DNA from: JAZRZI01 sp045601325
GTDB taxonomy: Bacteria; Bacillota_I; Bacilli_A; RFN20; CAG-826
DNA: 64,000 bases
NCBI GenBank assembly: GCA_045601325.1
Contig: JAZRZI010000021.1
Coordinates: forward strand, 42,360-106,359
Direction of reading: 5' to 3'
This document shows, one piece after another, positions 18,008 to 27,704 of the stretch (positions are counted from its first letter, which is position 1; the number at the start of each line of letters is the position of its first letter). The notes beneath the pieces were generated by a model. It was not told where the DNA came from. It saw only the letters and a list, made by a program, of their open reading frames with translations, and did not search any database. The translations under genes and the position numbers were made by a program.

Positions 18008-18346
18008 CTATTTAATAATTGATGCTACCTTAACTTGGACATCAAAAGGCACTTGTTCCGTAGACACCATAAAAGTATTATTGATTTCATCAATTATCTT
18101 TCGAGAAATTTCTTGAATATTGGTACCTTTAATAACATCAACTGTAACTTTTATATGTGCAATACCATTAATAATTGTAGTTTGTACAGGAGCATTTAAT
18201 TTGAATATGAATTTTTTTACAGTTTTTGCTTTAGCGATACCTGGAATTCTTGAAAGCGCTTGATCAGTAAGTTCGTCAAAAACTTTTGCAGAAATACCAA
18301 TCTTGCCAGTTTTTGAAAAGTTGTCTAAATAAATGTAGTTTGCCAT
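18008..18346 (-). CDS. Asp23/Gls24-family envelope stress protein
   Basis: 112-aa DUF322 protein: GKIGISAKVFDELTDQALSRIPGI, then VKVTVDVIKGTNIQEISRKI and a FDVQVKVASIIK end. In Firmicutes the yqhY member next to nusB belongs to this family; its role is poorly defined. The start at 18346 is chosen because TAGG lies upstream and the product then begins MANYIYLDN; an earlier in-frame start at 18376 would lie inside tkt. Confidence 0.85.
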   Translation of the reverse strand: MANYIYLDNFSKTGKIGISAKVFDELTDQALSRIPGIAKAKTVKKFIFKLNAPVQTTIINGIAHIKVTVDVIKGTNIQEISRKIIDEINNTFMVSTEQVPFDVQVKVASIIK

Positions 18347-18354
18347 ATCATTAC

Positions 18355-20319
18355 CTATTTTTTGCAGTTCTTGCAAAATGATACTAAAGTATCTACGTTG
18401 AAACCAAAATGATTTAAAGCATCTTTTGCTGGTGCGCTTGTGCCAAATGTGTCAACGCCAAAGTTGTGTTTTGCATATTTTGTCCATCCAAAAGTTGAAA
18501 GCATCTCTATAGAAACTCTATTTTCCCAAGGAAGATCTAAAACGCTATTTTTGTATGTTTCATCTTGTTCATCAAATATTTCCCAAGAAGGCATAGACAC
18601 TACTTTCGAATCAATGTCACATTCTAATAATTTCTTTTGCGCTTCAATAGCTAAGCTAACTTCTGAACCAGTAGCGATTAAAATTAAATCAGCCTTTTTA
18701 TTAGCTTTGCTAATCACATAAGCACCTTTAGAAAGACTATCACTGCTGCTATTTGCGAGCAAAGGTAATCCTTGTCTAGAAATAATCAAAGCTGTTGGTG
18801 TTTCCTTGGACTCGAGCGCAACGTGCCATGCAGCATAAGTTTCTCTTTCATCACAAGGTCTAATTACTTTCATATTTGGAATGCTTCTCAAAGCAACTAA
18901 ATGTTCAATAGGTTGATGAGTTGGACCATCTTCACCAACTGCAATAGAGTCATGTGAGAACAAATAAATAGCTGGTAAGCGTGACAATGCTGCCATCCTT
19001 ATAGCGGCTTTCATATAATCAGAGAAAACAAAGAAACTTCCAACATATGTTCTAACACCACCGTGTAAAAGCATACCATTTTGGATACTTGCCATCGCAA
19101 ATTCTCTAATTCCAAAACAAATATTATGACCGCCTCTATTACCAGGAGCAAAATTAGTTCCATTAGTTAATTTTGTTTGTACCGAACTAGCAACATCAGC
19201 GGAACCACCGATTAAATTAGGCAATGATTCCATATATGCATTCAGGGCTTTGCCTGAAGCGACACGAGTGGAATTTGATGAGCCTTCTACTAATTCAGGT
19301 TTGATTTCTTGCAAAACACTATCTAAAGATAGACCTGATAAGTTTATAAATTGTTTGTATTCATTAGGATAAGCTGTTTGATATTCGCTACATACTTTTT
19401 GGTACTCAGCAAAAGCTTTGTCGCCACGTTGATAAAATGTTTCTTTGAAATGTTTGGTCACTTCTTCAGGAATAAAGAAGTCTTCATGATCAAATTGATA
19501 TGAAAGTTTTGCGACTTTGCCATCCTCAACACCTAAAGGTGAGCCGTGAACTTTGTTGGTTCCTTGTTTAGGAGCACCAAAACCAATAATTGTGTGAACC
19601 AATATCAAAGTAGGCTTATCAGATTTCTTCGCTACACAAATTGCATTATCAATATCATCAATATTATTTCCATCGTTTATTTCGATTGTATTCCATTCGG
19701 ATGCTTGGAAACGTTTGATTATATCCTCGGAAAAAGACATACCAAGACCACCATCAAGTGTAACTTGATTTGCATCATAGAATAAAATCAATTTGTTTAA
19801 CTGTTGATGACCCGCGAACGAAATGGCTTCTTGTGAAAGACCTTCTTGCAAACAACCGTCACCACACAAAACGTAAGTGTAATGGTTCATCAATTTAATG
19901 CCATTAGGATAAGAACTTTTAATAAACTCTTCTGCTAAAGCCATGCCTACAGCTTGGCCAATGCCTTGTCCTAAAGGACCCGAAGTTGCATCAACGCCAT
20001 CTGTCCAACGAAATTCTGGATGTCCAGGTGTTTTAGAACCTAATTGTCTAAAATTCTTTAAATCATCAAGAGAAATATTATAGCCACATAAGTGGAGCGT
20101 TGAATATAGAAGTGAAGATGCATGTCCAGCGCTCAAAACAAACCTATCTCTATTACACCACATTGTATCTTTTGGCGTGGCAATAAAATGGCGTGTGAAA
20201 AGCGTGTACAAAATAGGAGCGCTGCCTAAAGCCATTCCAGGGTGTCCTGATTTAGCTTTATTAGTTGTGTCAATACATAGCGATCTTATTGTTGCAATAG
20301 ACAATTCTTCAATATTCAT
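18355..20319 (-). CDS. tkt: Transketolase
   Basis: 654-aa TPP enzyme of the non-oxidative pentose phosphate pathway. Seen: KSGHPGMALGSAP, TGPLGQGIGQAVGMALAE, CGDGCLQEGLSQEA with the TPP/Mg motif, the GFGAPKQGTNKVHGSPLG substrate loop, and the C-terminal HDSIAVGEDGPTHQPIEHL. Its product pool supplies glyceraldehyde 3-phosphate to Dxs, which is in the same run. AAAGGAG precedes the ATG. Confidence 0.96.
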   Translation of the reverse strand: MNIEELSIATIRSLCIDTTNKAKSGHPGMALGSAPILYTLFTRHFIATPKDTMWCNRDRFVLSAGHASSLLYSTLHLCGYNISLDDLKNFRQLGSKTPGHPEFRWTDGVDATSGPLGQGIGQAVGMALAEEFIKSSYPNGIKLMNHYTYVLCGDGCLQEGLSQEAISFAGHQQLNKLILFYDANQVTLDGGLGMSFSEDIIKRFQASEWNTIEINDGNNIDDIDNAICVAKKSDKPTLILVHTIIGFGAPKQGTNKVHGSPLGVEDGKVAKLSYQFDHEDFFIPEEVTKHFKETFYQRGDKAFAEYQKVCSEYQTAYPNEYKQFINLSGLSLDSVLQEIKPELVEGSSNSTRVASGKALNAYMESLPNLIGGSADVASSVQTKLTNGTNFAPGNRGGHNICFGIREFAMASIQNGMLLHGGVRTYVGSFFVFSDYMKAAIRMAALSRLPAIYLFSHDSIAVGEDGPTHQPIEHLVALRSIPNMKVIRPCDERETYAAWHVALESKETPTALIISRQGLPLLANSSSDSLSKGAYVISKANKKADLILIATGSEVSLAIEAQKKLLECDIDSKVVSMPSWEIFDEQDETYKNSVLDLPWENRVSIEMLSTFGWTKYAKHNFGVDTFGTSAPAKDALNHFGFNVDTLVSFCKNCKK

Positions 20320-20368
20320 AATACGTCTCCTTTAGTAGTTTTTTAGTATATCTTACAATAAATTGTAA

Positions 20369-22096
20369 TCATTCTTTTATGATAGAAATTCCTAAATCCT
20401 TTAATTGGTCTTCATCTACTTTAGATGGGGCACCACTCATCGGGCAAACTGCTGCTAAGTTTTTAGGGAAAGCAATGACATCTCTAATGTTATCAGTTCC
20501 ACCTAAAATCATAGTCAATCTATCCAGACCAAATGCCATACCTGCGTGTGGAGGTGTGCCATATTGGAATGCATCAATAAAGAAACCGAATTTTCTTTTA
20601 ACATCTTCGTCTGTTAAGCCTAATACTTGGAATATTTTCTTTTGAACATCTTGGTCATAGATTCTAAGTGAACCACCACCAGCTTCATAACCATTAATGA
20701 CAATGTCATAAGCTATGCTTAAAACTTTTGTTGGATCACTATCTAAATATTTAAGATCCTCATCTCTAGGTCTAGTAAATGGGTGATGAGTGCTTGTTAT
20801 AGCGCCATTTTCGACATCTCTTTCAAATAGAGGGAAGTCAACAACCCATAATAAATCGTAAGTGTTAGGTTTGATTAAGCCTAATTCGCGAGCATATTTA
20901 CAACGTAAAGCGCCCAATAATGGGCACACACGGTTATATGCACCTGCAGCAATGATGACAATATCTCTGTTTTGAACGGAAAAAATGTCTATGAGACTTG
21001 TTTTTTCGCTTTCTGAAAGGAATTTAACGAATGAGCCAGTAAACTCTCCGTTTTCCATTTTAATAACACTCAAACCACCCAAACCGAACTTTTTAGCTTC
21101 AAGTGTTAAAGAGTCTATGACTTTTCTAGAAGTGACTTCTGCTACTCCTGGAACACAAATACCTTTAATTGCTTCAGCGGATAAGAAACCGCCAAATGTT
21201 GTATTCGCAAATGTACCATTCAAATCATGAAGTTCAATTCCAAATCTTGTATCAGGTTTATCACTGCCAAATCTTTCCATTGCTTCCTTGAAAGGAAGTC
21301 TACGTAAAGGAAGTTTAACTTCATAGCCGATAGTTCTTTGGAAAATATCTTTAATCAACCCTTCCATCATCGTTAAAAATTGGTCTTGACCTAAAAAACT
21401 TGTTTCAATATCAATTTGAGTGAAATCAGGTTGCCTATCAGCTCTTAAATCTTCATCTCTAAAGCAACGAGCTATTTGATAATATCTTTCAAAACCACCA
21501 ATCATTAATAATTGTTTAAAAATTTGTGGGCTTTGTGGCAAAGCATAAAATTCACCATGATGAATTCTTGATGGCACCAAATAATCTCTAGCGCCTTCTG
21601 GTGTTGACAAAGTCAAAATTGGAGTTTCTACCTCACAGAAATGCAAATTGTCCAAATAATTATGAACCGCCATCTTAATTTGGTGACGTATATCCATATA
21701 CCTTTGCATACAAGGACGTCTTAAATCGAGATAACGATATTTCAAACGTGTATCTTCTAACGCATCTGTATCGTCAGCAATAATTAAAGGCGTTGTTTTA
21801 GCTGTATTAATTACCTTGATATCTTCAGCAACAATTTCAATGTCACCAGTTTTCATTTTTGCGTTTGGTGTTTCGCGGAGTTCAACTTTACCAGTAACTT
21901 GAATAACAAATTCATTTCTAACATCAGGGCATTTTTCGGAGTCTTTAACCATGATTTGCATAATGCCAGAACGATCTCTTAAATCAATAAACAAAATAGA
22001 ACCGAGATTACGACGTCTGCTAACCCAACCAATAAGTGTTACTTTTTTGCCAACATCACTAGATGTTAATTCAGTATTCCAACATGTTCTTTCCAT
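20369..22096 (-). CDS. aspS: Aspartyl-tRNA synthetase
   Basis: 575-aa bacterial-type class II synthetase: OB anticodon domain (GWVSRRRNLGSILFIDLRDRSG), motif 2 region (RCFRDEDLRADRQPDFTQIDIE), GAD insertion domain, and motif 3 (GMAFGLDRLTMILGG). The stop codon is TGA, which shows that UGA is not read as tryptophan here. The ATG overlaps the hisS stop by one base (TAATG), so its translation is probably coupled to that of the HisRS tail. Confidence 0.97.
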   Translation of the reverse strand: MERTCWNTELTSSDVGKKVTLIGWVSRRRNLGSILFIDLRDRSGIMQIMVKDSEKCPDVRNEFVIQVTGKVELRETPNAKMKTGDIEIVAEDIKVINTAKTTPLIIADDTDALEDTRLKYRYLDLRRPCMQRYMDIRHQIKMAVHNYLDNLHFCEVETPILTLSTPEGARDYLVPSRIHHGEFYALPQSPQIFKQLLMIGGFERYYQIARCFRDEDLRADRQPDFTQIDIETSFLGQDQFLTMMEGLIKDIFQRTIGYEVKLPLRRLPFKEAMERFGSDKPDTRFGIELHDLNGTFANTTFGGFLSAEAIKGICVPGVAEVTSRKVIDSLTLEAKKFGLGGLSVIKMENGEFTGSFVKFLSESEKTSLIDIFSVQNRDIVIIAAGAYNRVCPLLGALRCKYARELGLIKPNTYDLLWVVDFPLFERDVENGAITSTHHPFTRPRDEDLKYLDSDPTKVLSIAYDIVINGYEAGGGSLRIYDQDVQKKIFQVLGLTDEDVKRKFGFFIDAFQYGTPPHAGMAFGLDRLTMILGGTDNIRDVIAFPKNLAAVCPMSGAPSKVDEDQLKDLGISIIKE

Positions 22097-23628
22097 TATT
22101 TATTTTTCTCCTCAAGGCATTTACATACCTTTGTTTTCGCACATTCGCAATCAGTTTTACCGCATGGACAAGCTTCAATGTTTAAGCATGGCATTTCACC
22201 ACAACCATAACCGCATTCACAATTACAGCCACAACCACATTTATGATCGTGATGGCAACAACAACCATCTCCATGATGATGTTCATGGCAACAACAACCA
22301 TCTTCACGATGTTCGTGACAGCAACATTCATCATCACATTCACAATCGTGTTTTTGTTCAATAAGTTTTGATACTTCTTCTAACAATTTTTCCAATCCAA
22401 TATTATATTGTTCGGTTGTAGATAAGTCTTTGATAATGACTTCGTCATTAGCTAATTCATTTTCACCGATGATAACTGCAAATTCAGCATTCTTCTTTTC
22501 AGCTCTTTTAAACATGCTTCCTAATTTTGCATTATCAAAACACATCTCAGTAGGATAGCCTGCCATCCTAAGCTCATTAGCCACCATCATTGAAGTAACT
22601 TTTGTGCTTTCACCCATAGGCATAACGTAAAAAGCTAAGCTATCTTTTATATGATCACCGAGTATATCATCATCTGTTAAAACTGATACCAGTCTTTCGA
22701 CACCGAATGAAAAGCCAATTCCTGGTAATTTAGGTCCACCTAATTCACCGATCAAATGTCCATAATGTCCACCAGCACCTATTGCGCCATAGTTATTACC
22801 TTTAGCGCTAGTATAATGGAATTCGAAAACTGTATCACTATAGTAGTCAAGTCCTCTAACTAATGTATCGTCAACTTCAAATGGAATTTGTAATTCAATC
22901 AATGTATCTTTGATAAATTCAAATCTTTGTTTTGATGCTTCTGTTAAATAAGCAGACATTTTAGGAGCGTCTTTTACGATTTCTTGATCTTCTGGAACTT
23001 TGCAATCCAAAATTCTAAGTGGATTAAGTTCATAACGGCTCTTGCAATCTTCGCACATATTTATAATATGTTTAGCAAAGAATTCTTTAAGAGCAACCTT
23101 ATAGGCTTCTCTGCTTTCATCATCGCCTAATGTATTGATTTTAATGACAACATTTTCAAGACCTAAACTTTGTAGAATAGAATATGCAAGCACAATAACT
23201 TCGATATCATTTAATGGGCTGTCATGTCCAACAGATTCGACGCCAAATTGATAAAATTGACGATATCTACCCAATTGTGGTCTTTCGTATCTAAAAACAG
23301 GGCCGACATAATAACACTTTACAGGAAGTTCTTGTGTTAAAAGCATTTTATTACATACTAATAATCTAGCGATTCCAGCTGTGAATTCAGGTCTTAAAGT
23401 AATGCTTCTGCCACCTTTGTCGTCAAAGGTATACATTTCTTTTCTAACAACATCACTACCTTCGCCAACACCGCGAATAAATAATTCACTATGTTCAATA
23501 ACAGGTGGTCTTACTTCGTGAAATCCGAATAATTCACAAAGATTCTTCATTAATCCTTCAACAACATTAAAGGCATTTGCTTCTTCACCAATAATGTCGT
23601 GGGTTCCTTTAACTATGTTAATTCCCAT
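22096..23628 (-). CDS. hisS: Histidyl-tRNA synthetase with Cys/His-rich C-terminal tail
   Basis: Residues 1-425 are an ordinary class II HisRS: KGTHDIIGEEA, TLRPEFTAGIARL (motif 2 area), RYERPQLGRYRQFYQFGVE, LVRGLDYYSDTVFEF (histidine-binding), GIGFSFGVERLVSVL (motif 3), then the anticodon-binding domain. Residues 426-510 (DNA 22099-22353) add an 85-residue tail with 24 Cys and 10 His, built partly of repeated CCCHEH and CCCHHDH units and later CxC and CPCGK units. The tail looks metallothionein-like. The frame is unbroken and the stop overlaps the aspS ATG. TAGGAGG lies before the start. Confidence 0.95.
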   Translation of the reverse strand: MGINIVKGTHDIIGEEANAFNVVEGLMKNLCELFGFHEVRPPVIEHSELFIRGVGEGSDVVRKEMYTFDDKGGRSITLRPEFTAGIARLLVCNKMLLTQELPVKCYYVGPVFRYERPQLGRYRQFYQFGVESVGHDSPLNDIEVIVLAYSILQSLGLENVVIKINTLGDDESREAYKVALKEFFAKHIINMCEDCKSRYELNPLRILDCKVPEDQEIVKDAPKMSAYLTEASKQRFEFIKDTLIELQIPFEVDDTLVRGLDYYSDTVFEFHYTSAKGNNYGAIGAGGHYGHLIGELGGPKLPGIGFSFGVERLVSVLTDDDILGDHIKDSLAFYVMPMGESTKVTSMMVANELRMAGYPTEMCFDNAKLGSMFKRAEKKNAEFAVIIGENELANDEVIIKDLSTTEQYNIGLEKLLEEVSKLIEQKHDCECDDECCCHEHREDGCCCHEHHHGDGCCCHHDHKCGCGCNCECGYGCGEMPCLNIEACPCGKTDCECAKTKVCKCLEEKNK

Positions 23629-23637
23629 ATTTACCTC

Positions 23638-25866
23638 CTAATGGATAATTCTTGTTATCTTATAAATACCTGTAACACTTCTTAGAACATTACAAATATC
23701 ATTCAATCTTTTTGCATCACTTATCATAATGGTCATCGCAAATGTAGCAGTTAAATTGCTATTATTTAATTTAGCGTGAATTGAGTTCACAGTAACTTTA
23801 TTAGACGTTAAAGTCATCATGATATCAGTTAATAGATTAGGTCTATCACTGCCCTCAACTACCATATCAACTGGGTAAGTTGCAAATTCTAAATCATTTC
23901 TCCAGAACACTTCTACTAAACGTTCTTTTTCATTAGCAACATTTGGACAGTTTTTGCGATGAACAGTGATTCCTTTACCTTTGGTAATGTAGCCAACTAT
24001 ATCATCGCCCGGAATAGGTGTGCAACAATTTGCAAGAGAAATCGCAATAGAGCCAACACCTTTACAATAAACTGGACACTGGGATCCAGATTTTGTTTTA
24101 ACACGACCACCAACAGGAATTTCTATTGGTCTTTTAATTCTTAAGAATTCAATGATTGCACTAGCTGTAGGCTTTCTTCCAGCTACAGCAACAAACAAAT
24201 CGTCTATGGTTGAACAACTAAAATTGTCTAATGTTTTTTGATCGGAAAGATACGCAATCATTTCTTCTTCGGAAACACTTCGATCTGCAAATGCATCCAA
24301 ACACGATTGCTTGCCTTTTGCGATTTTTTCTTCTCTAATCATATCGGCGTTCTTTTTAGCTAAGAACTTTTTAATGTGAGATTTAGTAGTCGATGAACAC
24401 ACAAAATCTAACCAGCCTTCGCTAGGTCCGTTTGATGTTTTTGAAGTTTTGATTTCCACCATATCACCTGTTTTTAAAATAGTGTTTAGTGGCACCATCA
24501 CACCGTTAACTAATGCACCAACTGTGCTATCGCCAACTTTAGTATGTATTCTATAAGCAAAGTCAACTGGTGTACTTCCATTTGGAAGTTCAATAACCTT
24601 ACCTTTTGGAGTGAAGATATAAACGTTAGCTTCGAAAATATCTTTTGATATGTTGCTCATAAACTCAGTAGCATTTTCTTCTGAATTTTCAGATGAAATA
24701 GAAACAAAATCTCTGAACCAGTGCAATTTATTTTCGATTTCTTGTTGTTCGGCTTTAGCGTTATAAGAACCTTCTTTATATGCCCAGTGAGCAGCAATGC
24801 CGGTTTCAGCAATTTGATCCATTTCTTTAGTTCTAATTTGTACTTCATAGAAGTTTCCATCACCAGAAACTATTGTTGTATGTAAAGATTGGTACATATT
24901 TGGTTTAGGCATCGCAATATAATCCTTGAATCTACCAGGAACAGGTTTGTAAAGTTTGTGAATTAAACCGAGAATTTCATAACATTGAATTTCTGTATCT
25001 GTAATAATTCTAAGCGCTAAGATATCATATATTTCTTCGAAAGGATGCCCTTTCACATACATTTTTCTATAAATAGAATTAATAGATTTGACACGAGAAG
25101 AAATTTCAAATTCAATATTGTGTTCAAATAGATAATCAGCAATTCTCTTTTTGATGTTATCCAAAGACTTGCCCATTGTTTTAGCCTTTTTGGAGAGAAG
25201 CTTTTTAATATCATTAAATTTTTCTGGTTCCAAATACTTTAAACATAAATCTTCAAGTTCGCTTTTAATGCGATCAAGACCTAATCTATGGGCAATTGGT
25301 GAGAAAACTTCCATCGTTTCTTTAGAAAGCGCTATTTGTCTTTCAACAGAAAGAGCTGCTAATGTTCTCATATTATGCAATCTATCAGCAAGTTTGATAA
25401 TAATAACTCTTATATCTTTGGCCATGCCGATAAGAATCTTTCTATGATCCTCAGCATCAAAATCCTGGGCATTAAACTTAGATAATTTTAATCTTTGAAT
25501 TTTAGTTAAGGAATCTACTATTTTTGCAACCTCACTGCCCCATCTTTTTTCAATTTCATAGATTTCAACATCGGTGTCTTCAACAACATCATGCAAAAAA
25601 GCAGCACAAATTGTGTCAGGACCAGCATGTAATTCGGCGCATATAAAAGCAACTTCAACTAAATGATGATAATAAGGCTCACCGCTTTTTCTAAGTTGAC
25701 CATCGTGCTTAGAAATAATGAAATCATAAGCACTACGAATCTTTTCTCTATCATTTACCGAAGAAATATATGATGCAAATTGATCATAAACATCATCGAA
25801 TGTATGAAGTGGATATCCACCATTAACTAAAATTTTATTTTTACTTTCCATAACAAAAAATATCAT
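23638..25866 (-). CDS. relA: Bifunctional (p)ppGpp synthetase/hydrolase Rel
   Basis: 742-aa long RSH enzyme of the stringent response. In order: HD hydrolase with YYHHLVEVAF and HDVVED (92-97); synthetase with YDILALRIIT and GRFKDYIAMPKPNMYQSLHT; TGS (FTPKGKVIELPNGSTPVDFAYRIHT); zinc-finger-like CCTPIPGDDIVG; C-terminal ACT domain. Intact HD residues indicate that both activities are kept. The start is uncertain: ATGs at 25866 and 25851 are both possible and neither has a strong ribosome site. Confidence 0.95.
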   Translation of the reverse strand: MIFFVMESKNKILVNGGYPLHTFDDVYDQFASYISSVNDREKIRSAYDFIISKHDGQLRKSGEPYYHHLVEVAFICAELHAGPDTICAAFLHDVVEDTDVEIYEIEKRWGSEVAKIVDSLTKIQRLKLSKFNAQDFDAEDHRKILIGMAKDIRVIIIKLADRLHNMRTLAALSVERQIALSKETMEVFSPIAHRLGLDRIKSELEDLCLKYLEPEKFNDIKKLLSKKAKTMGKSLDNIKKRIADYLFEHNIEFEISSRVKSINSIYRKMYVKGHPFEEIYDILALRIITDTEIQCYEILGLIHKLYKPVPGRFKDYIAMPKPNMYQSLHTTIVSGDGNFYEVQIRTKEMDQIAETGIAAHWAYKEGSYNAKAEQQEIENKLHWFRDFVSISSENSEENATEFMSNISKDIFEANVYIFTPKGKVIELPNGSTPVDFAYRIHTKVGDSTVGALVNGVMVPLNTILKTGDMVEIKTSKTSNGPSEGWLDFVCSSTTKSHIKKFLAKKNADMIREEKIAKGKQSCLDAFADRSVSEEEMIAYLSDQKTLDNFSCSTIDDLFVAVAGRKPTASAIIEFLRIKRPIEIPVGGRVKTKSGSQCPVYCKGVGSIAISLANCCTPIPGDDIVGYITKGKGITVHRKNCPNVANEKERLVEVFWRNDLEFATYPVDMVVEGSDRPNLLTDIMMTLTSNKVTVNSIHAKLNNSNLTATFAMTIMISDAKRLNDICNVLRSVTGIYKITRIIH

Positions 25867-25913
25867 ATACTCTTTTCTTTATTTTTTAAAGAAATATGAA
25901 ATATACGGTATCA

Positions 25914-25937
25914 ATTAAAGACTAAGAAATGTCTTTT
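25914..25937 (-). terminator. Possible terminator after ABC exporter pair
   Basis: AAAGAC and GTCTTT form a 6-bp stem with an 8-base loop just past the ABC gene stop. The U-tract is weak on the minus strand (TTTAATT) and stronger on the plus strand. Confidence 0.35.
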
Positions 25938-27704
25938 TTAATTATTCTCGAATTGCAATTTATAGAGTTTGTAGTAATATCCTCTATTTTTTAATAGAGT
26001 TTGATGATTTCCTTTTTCCACTATTTCGCCATGTTGTAAAACAATAATCTGGTCGGACTTTTGTATAGTTGATAGCCTATGCGCAACGACAAGCATTGTA
26101 CCAATGGATTTCATTTTTTCCAAAGATTCTTGAATCAGAACTTCGGTCTCGGTATCAATGTTAGCGGTCGCTTCATCGAGAATTAATATTTGTGGTTGAT
26201 GTAAAACAGTTCTAGCAAATGAAAGCAATTGTCTTTGGCCTTGAGAGAAGTTTTCACCTCTTTCAATAACTTCCTCTTCTAATCCTTTATCGCTTCTATT
26301 TATAAAAGTGTCTGCATTAACGTATCTACATGCTTCATTAATTTCATCATCGTTAAACGATTCGTCATGTAGGGTAATATTAGAACGTAATGTTCCCGAG
26401 AATAAGAAGACATCTTGCAGCATTTGTCCAATTGCTTTTCTTAAGTATTCAACTTTAATTTTTGAAATGTCGATATCGTCAATTAAAATTTGTCCTTTTT
26501 GTATTTCATAATTTCTCACTATAAGGCTTAAAATTGTTGTTTTACCCGCACCTGTTGCGCCAACAAAAGCACATGTCTCTTTTGGATTAATAACAAAGGA
26601 AACATCTTTAAGAATCCAATGCTCTCCTTTGTATGCAAACCAAACATTTCTAAATTCTATCTTTCCTTCAAAATGATCTATTTCAATTGCGTCATCTTTA
26701 TCAAGAACATCAGGTTTAACATCCAACAAGTTGAATAAACGTTCTGAAGCCGTCATAGCCTTTTGGATATTATTGAGTTGGTCAGCAATATTTTGAACAG
26801 GGTTAAAGAATTTAGAAAGATACATATAAATCTCTAATACTTCACCACTCGTGTTGCCATATTTATATCCTAGGTAGAAGGTCAATGCCATTGCGCCATA
26901 GTAAATTAAACTAATTAAAGGACGATAAATGCCAAAGGCAAGAGTTACTGAATAACGAGCTTTTCTCAATCTGTTATTCTTCTCCATAAACTCTTCATCT
27001 TTGCGTTTTTGTTGGTTGAAAATTTGAATAATCTTCATGCCGGAAAGATTTTCACTTAAGAAAGTATTGATATCGGAAACATAAGTTCTTTCTTTTCTAA
27101 ATATTTTTGTTACTATCGAACGGAAAACTAAAGAAATTGCAAGAACAACAGCCACGAAAATAAGCATAAATAAAGCAATTTTCCACGATAGAATAGAAAG
27201 TAATATATATGTTCCAACAAGTGTAAGGACATTAGTGGCTAAATTAACCAAAACATTTGTAAATAAATCACTCATCGAGGCGGTGTAATTAGTAACTCTA
27301 GTAACTAGCGAACCAACAGGCATGTCGTTAAATTGGTTCAAAGACATATTTTCAATGTGCTCAAATACTTCCATACGAACATTGTAAATAATCTTTTGAC
27401 CAGTTTTTTGAAGAATCATAGATTCTAAATACAAGAACAATTGACCAACAATTGTTATTCCAAGATATCCACCGGAAAGCATTAAAATGAAGGTTAAGTT
27501 AATCTTTTCAGGACCACTTTGCAAGTTATCAGTAATCATACCTACAACCTTAGGGCCAACTATGTTAAAGGCAACATTTGCAAGCATTAAAATGAAGGCA
27601 AAAATAAATTTGCCCATTTCTGGTTTGATATACTTAAAGACACGTTTAACCATTTGCTTAAAAGGAATTTTAACATCGCCTTTTAACTTATCTATATCTT
27701 CCAT
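25938..27704 (-). CDS. ABC exporter half-transporter, catalytically complete NBD
   Basis: 588 aa: six-helix exporter membrane domain (residues ~30-320), then an ATPase domain with Walker A GATGAGKTTI, signature FSQGQRQL, Walker B LILDEATANID with the catalytic Glu, and the AHRLSTI switch His. It pairs with the gene at 27704-29494, whose NBD is degenerate, like the heterodimeric multidrug exporters BmrCD and LmrCD. Substrate unknown. The ATG overlaps the stop of its partner. Confidence 0.9.
   Translation of the reverse strand: MEDIDKLKGDVKIPFKQMVKRVFKYIKPEMGKFIFAFILMLANVAFNIVGPKVVGMITDNLQSGPEKINLTFILMLSGGYLGITIVGQLFLYLESMILQKTGQKIIYNVRMEVFEHIENMSLNQFNDMPVGSLVTRVTNYTASMSDLFTNVLVNLATNVLTLVGTYILLSILSWKIALFMLIFVAVVLAISLVFRSIVTKIFRKERTYVSDINTFLSENLSGMKIIQIFNQQKRKDEEFMEKNNRLRKARYSVTLAFGIYRPLISLIYYGAMALTFYLGYKYGNTSGEVLEIYMYLSKFFNPVQNIADQLNNIQKAMTASERLFNLLDVKPDVLDKDDAIEIDHFEGKIEFRNVWFAYKGEHWILKDVSFVINPKETCAFVGATGAGKTTILSLIVRNYEIQKGQILIDDIDISKIKVEYLRKAIGQMLQDVFLFSGTLRSNITLHDESFNDDEINEACRYVNADTFINRSDKGLEEEVIERGENFSQGQRQLLSFARTVLHQPQILILDEATANIDTETEVLIQESLEKMKSIGTMLVVAHRLSTIQKSDQIIVLQHGEIVEKGNHQTLLKNRGYYYKLYKLQFENN

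Noticed and set aside
22096..22353. HisRS tail as a frameshift artefact
   Set aside because: The frame runs unbroken to a stop that overlaps the aspS ATG in the usual TAATG form, and the tail has orderly repeats instead of random codons.
21951..22364. A 137-aa plus-strand ORF rich in His and Asn
   Set aside because: It is the complement of the Cys/His tail of hisS and the start of aspS; both real genes are complete on the minus strand.
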